From the NCBI GenBank assembly GCA_965262565.1, contig CBDHFQ010000036.1:186001-250000 (forward strand): a stretch of 64,000 nt of DNA, written 5' to 3'. The stretch's first letter is position 1. Each line of letters begins with the position of its first letter. Under the pieces are notes generated by a model. The model was not told where the DNA came from. It did not search any database and saw only the letters and a program-made list of their open reading frames with translations. The DNA is from CBDHFQ01 sp965262565 (GTDB lineage Bacteria; Bacteroidota; Bacteroidia; J057). A program made the position numbers and the translations under genes. Below, piece after piece: positions 34,547 through 43,913 of this stretch.

Positions 34547-37500
34547 ATGGTATTGAGGATACTTATGATATTATTGATAAGTATTGTTATTATCTTCTCC
34601 ATTAGCTTTTTGGTGCTTCGCTTACCTGGAGTACAATCCACTTTAAAAGAAAACATTTCTACCCTCCTGAAAGATCAAATTGGGAGTGAATTTAGCCTCA
34701 GTGAAATCGATCTTGGTTTCTATAAAACTATCATTTTAAGAGATGTATATATAGAAGATTTGCAACAGGATACATTATTGTTTGCTAGGAAGTTAGCCAT
34801 AAATACTAGTCCAGTAAATATATTATGGAAGGAGATTTACCTGAGTTCTATCACAATGGATGGGGTAAAAATAAACCTCTCCCACACTCATCCCGATAGT
34901 GTATCAAATTTTCAATTTTTAATTGATGCTTTTAGCTCTGCAGATACGAGTAAACAAGATACAGCTGATAGTGTCCCTCAATTCAATATTGGGTTTGGAA
35001 AAATTTCCTTATCTGATATTGACATTAACATGAACTATCCTGCAGATAATTTCAAACTTCAAGCCTCTTGGAAAGAGCTGTATGGATATGTTTCCCATTT
35101 CGATCTGGATTCAGCCGAAGCCGGGTTAAGTGCCCTCATGTTAGACGATGCATTTATTTCTTATCAAATTACCGGAAAGAACAAAGAACCTAAAGAATCA
35201 CCGAAATCCGATTATTCCAGCATTTTTCAACTATCGGATATTCCGTGGGACGTAGAGATTAAATCATTTCAATTATCCAATAATACAATTGTATTTAGAG
35301 ATCTGACTACTGCTATCTCTGATTCAGCCTTGAACTTTTCCGATATTTATCTTGCTCCTTTGAATCTTCGAGCCAACAAGCTTTATGTAAATACAGAAGG
35401 AATTGGGATGAATATAGAATCATTAGGAATACTGGAAAGAAATAGTTCCTTCGAGATAGAGCAATTTGCCACTGAAATTTTAATAGATAAACAATCCGCC
35501 AGTCTTAGTAATTTCGTATTAAAAACGCCTAATAGCCTCATACGAAATTCCACTTCAGCTGAATACAGTAGCTTTAATGCATTTGCGGACATCTGGAACA
35601 GCGTTTATATTAATTCCACCTTTTATGATGGTTATCTGGGCTTATCTGATATAGGGTTCTTTGCTCCCCACCTACAACGAGACTCTATTTTAATGAGCCA
35701 GAATATCTCCTTCAGTGGTATTTTTCTGGGATCGCTTAACAACCTCCGCGGCCAACAAATTTTCTTTCAAGGAGGAGACTCAACTATACTCCAAAGTAAT
35801 TTTTCGATTAAACATCTTGAATTTCCCGACAGCATTCACTTCAATGTAGAATTTGATACCTTAAATACACATTATAACGACCTTAAAAATTTCTTTCCTC
35901 ATTCACTTCCCGAAAACTTAAAGGCTCTGGGGGCTATTTCCTTTGAAGGGCTTATTGAAGGAAACTTATCAAATATCTCTGCTGATGGCCAATTAATAAG
36001 TGATGCTGGATCTGTCAGAATAGATGCCGTTAGTGCACTTGATTCTGCGTTTACACATGGTACATATAAAGGGGAGTTTTTTATAGATGCGTTAGATGTG
36101 GGCCAATTGTTAAATAATGAGTCTTTAGGATTATTAACGATGGATGCAGTAATAGATGGAGAAGGGCTAGAAGCGGATAGTCTATCTGTTACTTTAGATG
36201 CCAACATACAATCTGTAAGTTATAACGATTATGAATTTAAAGACATTCTAATCAATGGGCTATATGAGCTAAATAAGTTTCAAGGAGCATTCGAAATTGG
36301 GGATGATAATATTACGGCTCAATTTAATGGACTGGTAGATATTTCTGATAGTATTCCCATTTTCAACTTCCACGCCCATATTGACACCATTAATTTTATG
36401 TCGTTAAACTTAATGGAGGATTCATTGAGTTTAAGTGCAAATATTCAATCCAATTTCAGAGGAGATAATTTAGACGATTTAAATGGAACTGCATCTGTAA
36501 CAGATTTATATCTTAGTAAATCCTCCAAAACCTTTCATGAGGATAGTATCATTTTGCTCGCCAATCAATTAACCAATGAAGAAAAAACAATCTATCTGAC
36601 TTCAGATTTATTTAAAGCCTCTTTGGTAGGATCTTTTAATATAGCCAAACTTCCCAATCTGTTAAATCAATTTATAAGTGACTATTTCCCTTTGGATCGA
36701 CTTATCAATAATTCTCCAGATTCATTCGACACCAATGTTCAAAAAGATCCAGAATCCTCTTATGCAGAAATTGAAGAAAATTTCACCTTTAATATCGAGG
36801 CAAATAACCTCACGCGATTAACCAGATTATTTGATTCATCACTGGAGCAATTAGATACTTTATCCATTTCCAGCCAGTTTAATAATCGAAATAAAATTCT
36901 GGATGCAAGGCTTTGGATTCCGAATCCTGTTTACAATGGTGTAAGTTTGGATAGTATTTTATTTCGAGCCAATATCAATACCTCTAAACTTGATTGGTCT
37001 CTTGGTATTTATTCACTACAGGTTGAAAATAGTCTATCCTTCCAACAATTTATTTTTGATAACTCGTTCTCAGGCCATAAGTGGAAAAGCAATATTCAGC
37101 TATTGGGAGATTCCGCAAAGCTAACATTAGGTACCGGATTTGAGATTTCAGAATTAGCCGCCAATAGATTTATAATACGTTTAGACGACTTATTCTATCT
37201 CAATAATGATCCCTGGCAATTAGATCCAAACCATCGCATCTTATACCATCAACAGGATTGGGAATTAGGGAAAACGAGCATAAGCAAAGACCAACAAAAG
37301 CTTAGTGTTGAACATGTGCACCAGGACAACCCTTGGCAAATTAGCTTTTCAAATTTTCAGGTTGAAGAAATAACAAGTTTGGTAGACTTTCGTGATATTG
37401 AACTTTTTGGAAAATTAAATGGAGACCTCTCCTTCGACAAACAAGGTGATAAACAAATCATCCTGGCAGATTTGTTATTAAAAGAGTTAGTCGTAAATGG

Positions 37501-39286
37501 GGAGAATATGGGAGATCTGACAGCTAATGTACAGAGAAATTCCAATGATGAAATAATAAATGTACTTACTTCATTAAAAGGTTCGGAAGATGAGTTTAAA
37601 GCTATAGGTGTTTATGATCCTAAGGTCGACTCAATTTCAATAGAATTTGAATTTAACAAACTTAGATTAAAATTATTGGAAACCGTTATACCTGATCAGC
37701 TTTCCGATAGTAAAGGTTACATTACAGGCAGTGCAGTAATAGAAGGAACTAGTTCTCAACCAGTTGTCAATGGAGAATTCTTATTCAAAGAAACCAGTGC
37801 TTATTTAACCTATGTCCAAACACTCTATACCTTTCCAAATGAGAAGATCATCTTGAATGAAAATGAAATCGTATTTGATAAATTCAATATGCTGGATGCT
37901 GAAGGGGGAAACGCTGTACTTAATGGTAGCATTAGGCATACCTATTTTGAAGATTTTATCTTTGACCTTTCATTTTCAACGAACAAATTTGAATTCATAG
38001 ATTCTGAAGCAGGGTCGAATCCTCTTTTTTATGGTAATATTACTTTGGGCATTCAAGCAGATATTGAAGGTCCACTTGATCAAATAACCGTTTCAGCTTC
38101 TGCCAGAACGATGCCTAATACAAATTTTACTGTTCTACAAACCGAAGAGCAAGAAGAAGCAAGTTTAAAAGAAGACTTTATTATCTATACCACTTCAATG
38201 GATACTACGGTATCTGATAGTATCAGACCTGAGATTTTCTATGAAATTGATCATGCAGGCTATACCCTTGACCTGATATTAGAGATTACTCCTGAAGCTC
38301 AATTTACATTTGTAGTTGATCCTGTTTCAGGCGATCAGGTAAACGTAAAAGGAAGTGCTAATTTACAAGTATTTTTCCCTCCAAGTGGAGATCTTGAAAT
38401 ATTTGGAAATTATACCCTGGAAGAAGGTTCCTATGCATTTTCATTTGAAAATGTCTTAAAGAAAAATTTTGACATCCAGCCCGGAAGTAATATATCTTTT
38501 CAGGGAGATATATTTGAAAGCCGAATGGATATTACAGCTGTTTATGAATTACGGACAACTACTTATGAACTCATTCAAAATGAAGTCTCTTCTCAAAACA
38601 CAAGTGCTATAAGCCAGACCAAATTAAGAGAAGAAGTGGAAGTGCTGCTCAATATGCGTCAAAAGATTTTTTCTCCTAATCTCTCCTTTGATATTCAGGT
38701 TCCAGGGCAAGAAGGAGGAAGTCTTACCAATCCCGTTTCCCAGCAATTGACAAAGCTTAGACAGAATCCTTCCGAATTAAACAAGCAAGTATTTGGATTG
38801 CTTCTGTTCGGAAGTTTTATCAGTTCCAATTCTCAAAGTAATACTTCAGCTTTAGGGGGATTGGAAAATGCGGCCATCTCCAGTGTAAGTCGACTCATTT
38901 CTCAGCAATTGAATAAATTAGCTGATAAATATATTCAGGGAGTTACCATCAATTTAAATTTCGATTCTTACAGAGCAGATTTAGAAGGAGATTCCCGTGT
39001 TTCTGAGGTTCAGTTGGGAGTCTCCAAACAATTGTTCAATGAGAGGATTACTGTGGAAGTAGAGGGAGATCTGCAAGTCAGCAATAATGAAACATTAAAT
39101 AATAATTCAGACTTCTCAGGAATTGCTGGTAATTTTATTTTGAAATATAAAATTACTGAGGATGGCAGGTATAATCTTAGGGTCTTCAGAAGAAATAATC
39201 AAAATGGGTTCTTTGATGCTAGTGGAGGAAGTGGGAATAGTATTCAAACTGGCGTAGGGGTTTCTTATCAAAAGTCATTTAATTAA
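34547..39286 (+). CDS. tamB: TamB-like translocation/assembly module protein (DUF490)
   Basis: The protein has 1579 residues from the ATG at 34547; a TTG at 34511 is an alternative start. One N-terminal transmembrane anchor (MVLRILMILLISIVIIFSISFLVLRLPGVQ) leads into an AsmA-like start (FSLSEIDLGFYKTIILRDVYIED) and a very long beta-rich periplasmic region predicted to form a hydrophobic groove. The C-terminal TamB domain is clear (PPSGDLEIFGNYTLEEGSY, NISFQGDIFESRMDITAVY). It spans the periplasm to help insert outer-membrane proteins or move phospholipid to the outer membrane. TamA follows directly, the usual Bacteroidota order. Confidence 0.93.
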   Translation: MVLRILMILLISIVIIFSISFLVLRLPGVQSTLKENISTLLKDQIGSEFSLSEIDLGFYKTIILRDVYIEDLQQDTLLFARKLAINTSPVNILWKEIYLSSITMDGVKINLSHTHPDSVSNFQFLIDAFSSADTSKQDTADSVPQFNIGFGKISLSDIDINMNYPADNFKLQASWKELYGYVSHFDLDSAEAGLSALMLDDAFISYQITGKNKEPKESPKSDYSSIFQLSDIPWDVEIKSFQLSNNTIVFRDLTTAISDSALNFSDIYLAPLNLRANKLYVNTEGIGMNIESLGILERNSSFEIEQFATEILIDKQSASLSNFVLKTPNSLIRNSTSAEYSSFNAFADIWNSVYINSTFYDGYLGLSDIGFFAPHLQRDSILMSQNISFSGIFLGSLNNLRGQQIFFQGGDSTILQSNFSIKHLEFPDSIHFNVEFDTLNTHYNDLKNFFPHSLPENLKALGAISFEGLIEGNLSNISADGQLISDAGSVRIDAVSALDSAFTHGTYKGEFFIDALDVGQLLNNESLGLLTMDAVIDGEGLEADSLSVTLDANIQSVSYNDYEFKDILINGLYELNKFQGAFEIGDDNITAQFNGLVDISDSIPIFNFHAHIDTINFMSLNLMEDSLSLSANIQSNFRGDNLDDLNGTASVTDLYLSKSSKTFHEDSIILLANQLTNEEKTIYLTSDLFKASLVGSFNIAKLPNLLNQFISDYFPLDRLINNSPDSFDTNVQKDPESSYAEIEENFTFNIEANNLTRLTRLFDSSLEQLDTLSISSQFNNRNKILDARLWIPNPVYNGVSLDSILFRANINTSKLDWSLGIYSLQVENSLSFQQFIFDNSFSGHKWKSNIQLLGDSAKLTLGTGFEISELAANRFIIRLDDLFYLNNDPWQLDPNHRILYHQQDWELGKTSISKDQQKLSVEHVHQDNPWQISFSNFQVEEITSLVDFRDIELFGKLNGDLSFDKQGDKQIILADLLLKELVVNGENMGDLTANVQRNSNDEIINVLTSLKGSEDEFKAIGVYDPKVDSISIEFEFNKLRLKLLETVIPDQLSDSKGYITGSAVIEGTSSQPVVNGEFLFKETSAYLTYVQTLYTFPNEKIILNENEIVFDKFNMLDAEGGNAVLNGSIRHTYFEDFIFDLSFSTNKFEFIDSEAGSNPLFYGNITLGIQADIEGPLDQITVSASARTMPNTNFTVLQTEEQEEASLKEDFIIYTTSMDTTVSDSIRPEIFYEIDHAGYTLDLILEITPEAQFTFVVDPVSGDQVNVKGSANLQVFFPPSGDLEIFGNYTLEEGSYAFSFENVLKKNFDIQPGSNISFQGDIFESRMDITAVYELRTTTYELIQNEVSSQNTSAISQTKLREEVEVLLNMRQKIFSPNLSFDIQVPGQEGGSLTNPVSQQLTKLRQNPSELNKQVFGLLLFGSFISSNSQSNTSALGGLENAAISSVSRLISQQLNKLADKYIQGVTINLNFDSYRADLEGDSRVSEVQLGVSKQLFNERITVEVEGDLQVSNNETLNNNSDFSGIAGNFILKYKITEDGRYNLRVFRRNNQNGFFDASGGSGNSIQTGVGVSYQKSFN

Positions 39287-39362
39287 GGGAATATTGAAAA
39301 TGAAAAAGGTCATTGATCAAATTTACTATTTGTCCTTTTTCTTACCATCGTTTCATTTTTAC

Positions 39363-41696
39363 ATGAGGCTTATTCTCTTATATATTATCCTGAGTGCAAG
39401 CTTGAGTAGTTGTAATTACACTAAATATCTTCCTGAAGACAAAAAGTTGTTATTAGAGAACACTATTTCTTTCAACAACGTTGAACGAATCCAACAGAGA
39501 GATAAAATATCAGAGGAATTACTTGAAATCGCTTCTCCTAAGCCTAATCTTTCCATTGGGTTAGGGATGAAACCTAAATTGGGATTGTATAATTTAGGAG
39601 GTGAACCTAAAAAACGAAAAAGTCTCCAGGGGTTTATCAAATATAAACTGGGAGAAGCTCCAGTAGGTGTAGACACTTTCCGAACGTCCAGAGCTACCAG
39701 AAGAATGGAAAAATATCTTCAGGATCAAGGTTACTTAAATTCCGTTGTTACTTACAGCCTCACTTTCCCTAAAGAGAGAAAAGCCGTAGTAAATTATGCA
39801 ATTAATACTCAGGGGAATTACAAAATTGAATCAGTTACCATACCTACTGGATCTACCTTACTACATCAAGTGATTCAGGAAAATAAGGGAAAGTCTTTTC
39901 TTAAACCAGGAAGAATATACAGCCTGAATCATTTGGAAAGAGAACGCGAGAGAATTACCTATGATTTAAGAAACGAAGGCTATTACGAATTTTCTAAAGA
40001 ATATATCTATTTTCTAGTAGATAGTACCAGAGAAAATCAAGGAGTTAGGATTGATATGAGAATTAAATCTCCCCCAACCGCAGATGAACATACCATTTAC
40101 ACCATTAGAGATATTTACATCACTCCTGACTATTATCTGGATTCCATTGCGGTCAAAGTGGATACTCTATTGGCACAAAAATATACCCTCACTAAATTTA
40201 CCCATACCAGAAGTATAGACACCTCAACCCTAAATCAAATTCTTCTTGTACGAAAAGATGAACGGTTTTCTGAAAGACGCAATGAAAATACCATTAGCCA
40301 TTTTTTGAATTTAGGGATATTCAAATTTGTTCAAGTAGATTACACGAAAGTAGAGAATCAACAATTGGACTGCTATATTCAGCTTACCCCAGGACTCAAT
40401 CAAACAGTTTCTGTAGATTTAGAGGCAGATACTAGAACGGGGACTCTGATTAATGGTTTTGGGATTTCCATTTCAAATTCCTACAGCAACAGAAATATAT
40501 TTAAAGGAGGAGAAGAATTTAATATTAATCTTCAGGGAGGTCTGGTACTGGATCCGGCAGACTCTTCGGCATTTGTTAATTCACTTGATGCAGGAATACG
40601 ATTAAGCCTTGCTGTCCCAAGATTACTCCTTCCATTTAATTTAAAAAGTGTATCCAATGTTTTTTTACCAACAACAAGAATAAGTACCAGTTATTTATAT
40701 CAGGAAAGAGTCAATTTTTATACGCTGGGAGATGCGGGTTTCAGCTTTAACTATGAATGGAACCAAAATGCTTCTATTATTCATCAATTATTTCCCATCT
40801 CTCTTGAATTCATCAATTTACTCAGGACAAGTGAAAGATTTGAGGAATTTCTTGCTGACAATCCCTTTTTGAGGACCAGTTTTAATGATGTTCTGATTAT
40901 AGGTCCTAAATACACATTCACGTTCAATCAAAAAGCGACTAAGCCAAGAAATAGCTATTCTTATTTTAAAGGTACTATTGATTTATCGGGAAATATCGCT
41001 AACGGAATTCTGAGTATTTTTAATGATAATGATCAAACGCTAAAATTATTCGGTCAGCCATTTGCCCAATATACACGCGTAGATGCAGATTTCAGACACT
41101 ATATCCCATTGGATAGGAGAAGGACCCTGGCTGGAAGAATATTTACAGGGGTTGGATATGCATATGGTAATTCAGATCTTCTTCCATTTGTCAAACAATA
41201 TTTTATTGGTGGTCCTAATAGCATCAGAGCGTTCCCATTTAGACAACTTGGCCCAGGTAGTTTTACTAGTACGTTAGAAGGACTGACCCAATCCAGTTTT
41301 GTTGATCAAGCTGGAGAATTTGTTCTGGAAACAAATCTGGAATATCGATTTGACATGTTTTCCACTTTTCTGGAAGGTGCATTATTTTTGGATGGAGGAA
41401 ATATATGGCTGATTAAAGAACAAACTTCAGAGTCTTTATCTGATAGCGAAATTATTAGACAGCGTCTCGGAATTCTTACACTACAGAGGTTTTTAAGACA
41501 GTTTGCATTAGGAACCGGATTTGGTCTGAGGCTTGACTTCAGCTTTTTCATTTTAAGAGCTGATGTAGCTTTTCCCATTAGAGATCCAAGAGAAGATCGG
41601 GGAGAAGAGTGGGTCATTGATGATATCAGGCCATTCGATGCTGATTGGAGACAAGATGAACTACAACTTAATATTGCTATTGGTTATCCTTTTTAA
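39363..41696 (+). CDS. tamA: TamA/BamA-like outer-membrane beta-barrel lipoprotein
   Basis: The ATG at 39363 is chosen because it opens a perfect lipoprotein signal (MRLILLYIILSASLSSC, lipobox LSSC); an in-frame TTG at 39294 and ATG at 39300 would add about 22 residues before it. This gives 777 residues. Next come POTRA-like repeats (about 90-350; FRTSRATRRMEKYLQDQGYLNS, YSLNHLERERERITYDLRNEGYYEF, NENTISHFLNLGIFKFVQVD) and a C-terminal Omp85 barrel with the conserved FIGGPNSIRAFPFRQLGPG loop. The mature protein is lipid-anchored at the outer membrane, where it works with TamB. The pair is very likely one transcript. Confidence 0.93.
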   Translation: MRLILLYIILSASLSSCNYTKYLPEDKKLLLENTISFNNVERIQQRDKISEELLEIASPKPNLSIGLGMKPKLGLYNLGGEPKKRKSLQGFIKYKLGEAPVGVDTFRTSRATRRMEKYLQDQGYLNSVVTYSLTFPKERKAVVNYAINTQGNYKIESVTIPTGSTLLHQVIQENKGKSFLKPGRIYSLNHLERERERITYDLRNEGYYEFSKEYIYFLVDSTRENQGVRIDMRIKSPPTADEHTIYTIRDIYITPDYYLDSIAVKVDTLLAQKYTLTKFTHTRSIDTSTLNQILLVRKDERFSERRNENTISHFLNLGIFKFVQVDYTKVENQQLDCYIQLTPGLNQTVSVDLEADTRTGTLINGFGISISNSYSNRNIFKGGEEFNINLQGGLVLDPADSSAFVNSLDAGIRLSLAVPRLLLPFNLKSVSNVFLPTTRISTSYLYQERVNFYTLGDAGFSFNYEWNQNASIIHQLFPISLEFINLLRTSERFEEFLADNPFLRTSFNDVLIIGPKYTFTFNQKATKPRNSYSYFKGTIDLSGNIANGILSIFNDNDQTLKLFGQPFAQYTRVDADFRHYIPLDRRRTLAGRIFTGVGYAYGNSDLLPFVKQYFIGGPNSIRAFPFRQLGPGSFTSTLEGLTQSSFVDQAGEFVLETNLEYRFDMFSTFLEGALFLDGGNIWLIKEQTSESLSDSEIIRQRLGILTLQRFLRQFALGTGFGLRLDFSFFILRADVAFPIRDPREDRGEEWVIDDIRPFDADWRQDELQLNIAIGYPF

Positions 41697-41845
41697 CCTT
41701 AGATAAGCTAAATAGGTACGTATATGGTAACGAATAGCCAGTAAGGATACATCTCCTATCATTCGGGTTTACTTTCATAATGTATTCAAAAAAAGAGGAC
41801 CAGCAATTATGATGGCCCTTTTACTTTGTTTTAATAACTAATACC

Positions 41846-42205
41846 TTATTTAGCAACAACTTTTACTAAACTCGGCTTGGGATGTTGATTTTTGATTTCC
41901 TTGTATTTATTATTCGTCCCATTTACTTTTTCCCCTGTTTCTACATAGTGCTTTAAGCCTACCAAGGTACCTCCCAGGGTCTTTCTGAAACTTCCCTTTA
42001 TGAAAGATCCCATAAATGCAGGCTTGGTACGAAATTGGAACTCTATTCCTACCACTTCACCTAAACCCATTTCAGCTAGTTGAGGTTCGATGGCTTTTAC
42101 TTAAGGATGAAATAACTCATCATAAGCAGTAAAGTATTCGCCAGCAATGACTAACTCACGAAGCCTATGGGCTATGTTCTCCATATTTACTGGTTTGATA
42201 TTCAT
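41846..42205 (-). pseudogene. Broken chimeric gene: SnoaL-like N-terminus joined to SRPBCC C-terminus, in-frame stop
   Basis: Reading the minus strand from the ATG at 42205 gives an N-terminal part typical of SnoaL/NTF2-like proteins (MENIAHRLRELVIAGEYF, DELFHP), then an in-frame TAA at 42101-42103, then VKAIEPQLAEMGLGEVVGIE in the same frame, again SnoaL-like. From there the sequence switches to the C-terminus of an SRPBCC protein (FRTKPAFMGSFIKGSFRKTL, LKHYVETGEKV) that resembles the end of the intact neighbour at 42288. I infer a deletion that fused two adjacent genes, plus one nonsense mutation. A 74-codon ORF remains downstream of the stop (ATG 42070). The promoter (42237-42264) is intact, so it may still be transcribed. 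Confidence 0.75.
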
Positions 42206-42236
42206 GATAATTAAATTTAATGTTATTATTTACTCT

Positions 42237-42264
42237 TTAGATGCTAGTTGTAGAAAGGTGTTAC
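42237..42264 (-). promoter_or_regulatory. ECF sigma promoter of the chimeric pseudogene
   Basis: The minus strand reads GTAACACCT, 13 bases, then ATCTAA, identical in layout to the sites upstream of the sigma gene and the SRPBCC gene. The -10-like element ends 31 bases before the ATG at 42205. Confidence 0.8.
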
Positions 42265-42287
42265 TAACCTAAACACCCTTTACGTCT

Positions 42288-42788
42288 TTAAGCAGCTTCT
42301 TTGCGATACCTGGAAAGTTCCTTCTGTTTTTTAGGACTTGGCTTACCCAATTCTACATAGTGTTTCAAATCCGATAATATATCAGCAGTAATATTGTTCA
42401 TCTGAATACGCATCAAAGGTCCCATTATCGCTCCTATAATACCTTTGGTCGTAATGGTAAGATGCATATTTACCTTTGTTGTATTCTCTATTTTAGTGAG
42501 TTGCCATCGATTAATCCCTTTATCCACAAAAGATGGGAAACCTTCTATGACTTTATACTCTAAATGGTAATTGTTGGGGTCAAAAGAAAGAAGCTCCTCC
42601 TTAATGGGCCCCTGAGAAGTTTTACACGCTCTACGTTGCCATTGGGCATCATCAATTTCAGGAATTCCGAATCCCTGTGAATGGTATAAACCACTTGCCC
42701 ATTGATAAGCCTCACCAAATTGACCTCCTAATACTTCCCATACCACCTCTATGGGTTTTTGAATAATAATTTCTTTGTTGAAAACCAT
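42288..42788 (-). CDS. SRPBCC (START/Bet v1-like) protein
   Basis: This is a 166-residue cytoplasmic protein of the polyketide cyclase/START-like (SRPBCC) fold. It starts with a typical first strand and helix (FNKEIIIQKPIEVVWEVLGGQFG), has a central sheet (HLEYKVIEGFPSFV, NRWQLTKI, TKVNMHLTITTKG) and a long C-terminal helix (RIQMNNITADILSDLKHYVELG). Such proteins bind hydrophobic ligands. It lies 97 bases downstream of the ECF sigma gene and has its own copy of the sigma's promoter motif, which makes it a likely direct target. A broken relative lies on the other side. The ligand is unknown. Confidence 0.85.
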   Translation of the reverse strand: MVFNKEIIIQKPIEVVWEVLGGQFGEAYQWASGLYHSQGFGIPEIDDAQWQRRACKTSQGPIKEELLSFDPNNYHLEYKVIEGFPSFVDKGINRWQLTKIENTTKVNMHLTITTKGIIGAIMGPLMRIQMNNITADILSDLKHYVELGKPSPKKQKELSRYRKEAA

Positions 42789-42841
42789 CTTACTAGTCTG
42801 TTTAAGTAGATCATCGACCTACGATGAAAATTCCTTTACAG

Positions 42842-42869
42842 TTAGATGGGCGTAAATGGAAGGTGTTAC
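42842..42869 (-). promoter_or_regulatory. ECF sigma promoter of the SRPBCC gene
   Basis: The minus strand reads GTAACACCT, N13, ATCTAA. It is preceded by TTTT, as at the sigma gene's own promoter. The -10-like element ends 53 bases before the ATG at 42788. Confidence 0.85.
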
Positions 42870-42885
42870 AAAAGTTTTGTGGCAA

Positions 42886-43755
42886 TTATGATAGATTTAA
42901 ATATTTCATAATGTCATCATTCTCTAATATTTCATTTATGATGGTTTGCCTGTCAAAGGTATCTCTCGCTGAATGATCTCTATATAAGGAAGTGTATTTC
43001 TCCTCTATAGAATCCCGGAGTGCCTGATGAGAACTCTCCACATAATCTAAAATTTGAGTTTTAGTTGATATATTGAACAACATGCTTTGTTCATCTATCA
43101 ACCCTTTTTGCTTTAATGATTTCGTCTTTTTAGGACATCTACATGGATTTTCTTTATTGACCAATCCACATTTTTTATTCATAAAGTTGTACAACTCTTT
43201 TCTGGCCCTATGTAACTTAATTCGGAAGTTCTGTTTACTGATATCAAATATTTCTGCGCCCAGATTGTGATCTATTCCGAAAGTATCTCCAAGAATGTAT
43301 ATTATTCGCTGTTCCCTCGTTAAACACATCAGCATACCGGACATACACCTTATCCGCATTTCTTTTGATAATTCTTTATAGGTTAATTCCTCTTCTATGG
43401 TCAATTCAGCATTAGGTATGGAATCTAAGACTTTTCCATATGCTTCGAAGGATTCAAAATGGGGTTTACTTTTTCTTTTAGTAGCTAAAAATTCATTGAC
43501 AACAATTCTATAGAGCCACGTCCTAAAAGAGCTCTTAAAACGGAATTGGGACAACTTTGTAATCACTTTGATCAACACTTCCTGAGTGAGGTCCATTGCA
43601 TCCTGAGGATCGTGAACCATTTTCCATGCAACATTGTAAATAAATGGCTGATGAAGATGGATCAACTTGTCCAAGGCTTTTTTATCTCCACTCAATGTTT
43701 GCTGGACCAGAGAGATGTTAAGTTGTTCAGAATATTGATTTGATAAAGGATTCAT
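42886..43755 (-). CDS. ECF-type RNA polymerase sigma factor with Cys-containing C-terminal extension
   Basis: The protein has 289 residues from the ATG at 43755. The upstream TTG at 43782 is rejected because the promoter's -10 element (43773-43778) lies downstream of it. Region 2 is clear (FIYNVAWKMVHDPQDAMDLTQEVLIKV, FRTWLYRIVVNEFLATKRK), region 4 follows (LTREQRIIYILGDTFGIDHNLGAEIFDISKQNFRIKLHRARKEL). After it comes a KKCGLVNKENPCRCPKK cluster with three Cys, then about 100 more residues, unusual for an ECF sigma (normally about 180-200 residues). The Cys cluster could bind zinc or sense redox state. No anti-sigma gene is adjacent. The same promoter motif stands before this gene and two others downstream, so it very likely activates its own transcription. 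Confidence 0.9.
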   Translation of the reverse strand: MNPLSNQYSEQLNISLVQQTLSGDKKALDKLIHLHQPFIYNVAWKMVHDPQDAMDLTQEVLIKVITKLSQFRFKSSFRTWLYRIVVNEFLATKRKSKPHFESFEAYGKVLDSIPNAELTIEEELTYKELSKEMRIRCMSGMLMCLTREQRIIYILGDTFGIDHNLGAEIFDISKQNFRIKLHRARKELYNFMNKKCGLVNKENPCRCPKKTKSLKQKGLIDEQSMLFNISTKTQILDYVESSHQALRDSIEEKYTSLYRDHSARDTFDRQTIINEILENDDIMKYLNLS

Positions 43756-43772
43756 GGTAACACACTTTTCTA

Positions 43773-43800
43773 TTTGATACAAAATATAAAGAGGTGTTAC
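43773..43800 (-). promoter_or_regulatory. Autoregulatory ECF sigma promoter
   Basis: The minus strand reads GTAACACCT, N13, ATCAAA. It shares all nine bases of the first box, the spacing and five of six bases of the second box with the two downstream sites. The -10-like element ends 17 bases before the ATG at 43755, which also decides the start of the sigma gene. Confidence 0.85.
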
Positions 43801-43913
43801 AAAAAGAATTATGGGGCTTTATCTGAAGAAGAAGTAATTTCCTCTTGATAAATCTAAGGCTGAAATTAATCCCATCTTCCAGGATCGTCACCTAAAAGAA
43901 CAGAATATTTGCC

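Noticed and set aside
43756..43782. TTG at 43782 as start of the ECF sigma gene.
   Set aside because: The -10-like element of its promoter lies at 43773-43778, downstream of that TTG; ATG 43755 is the credible start.
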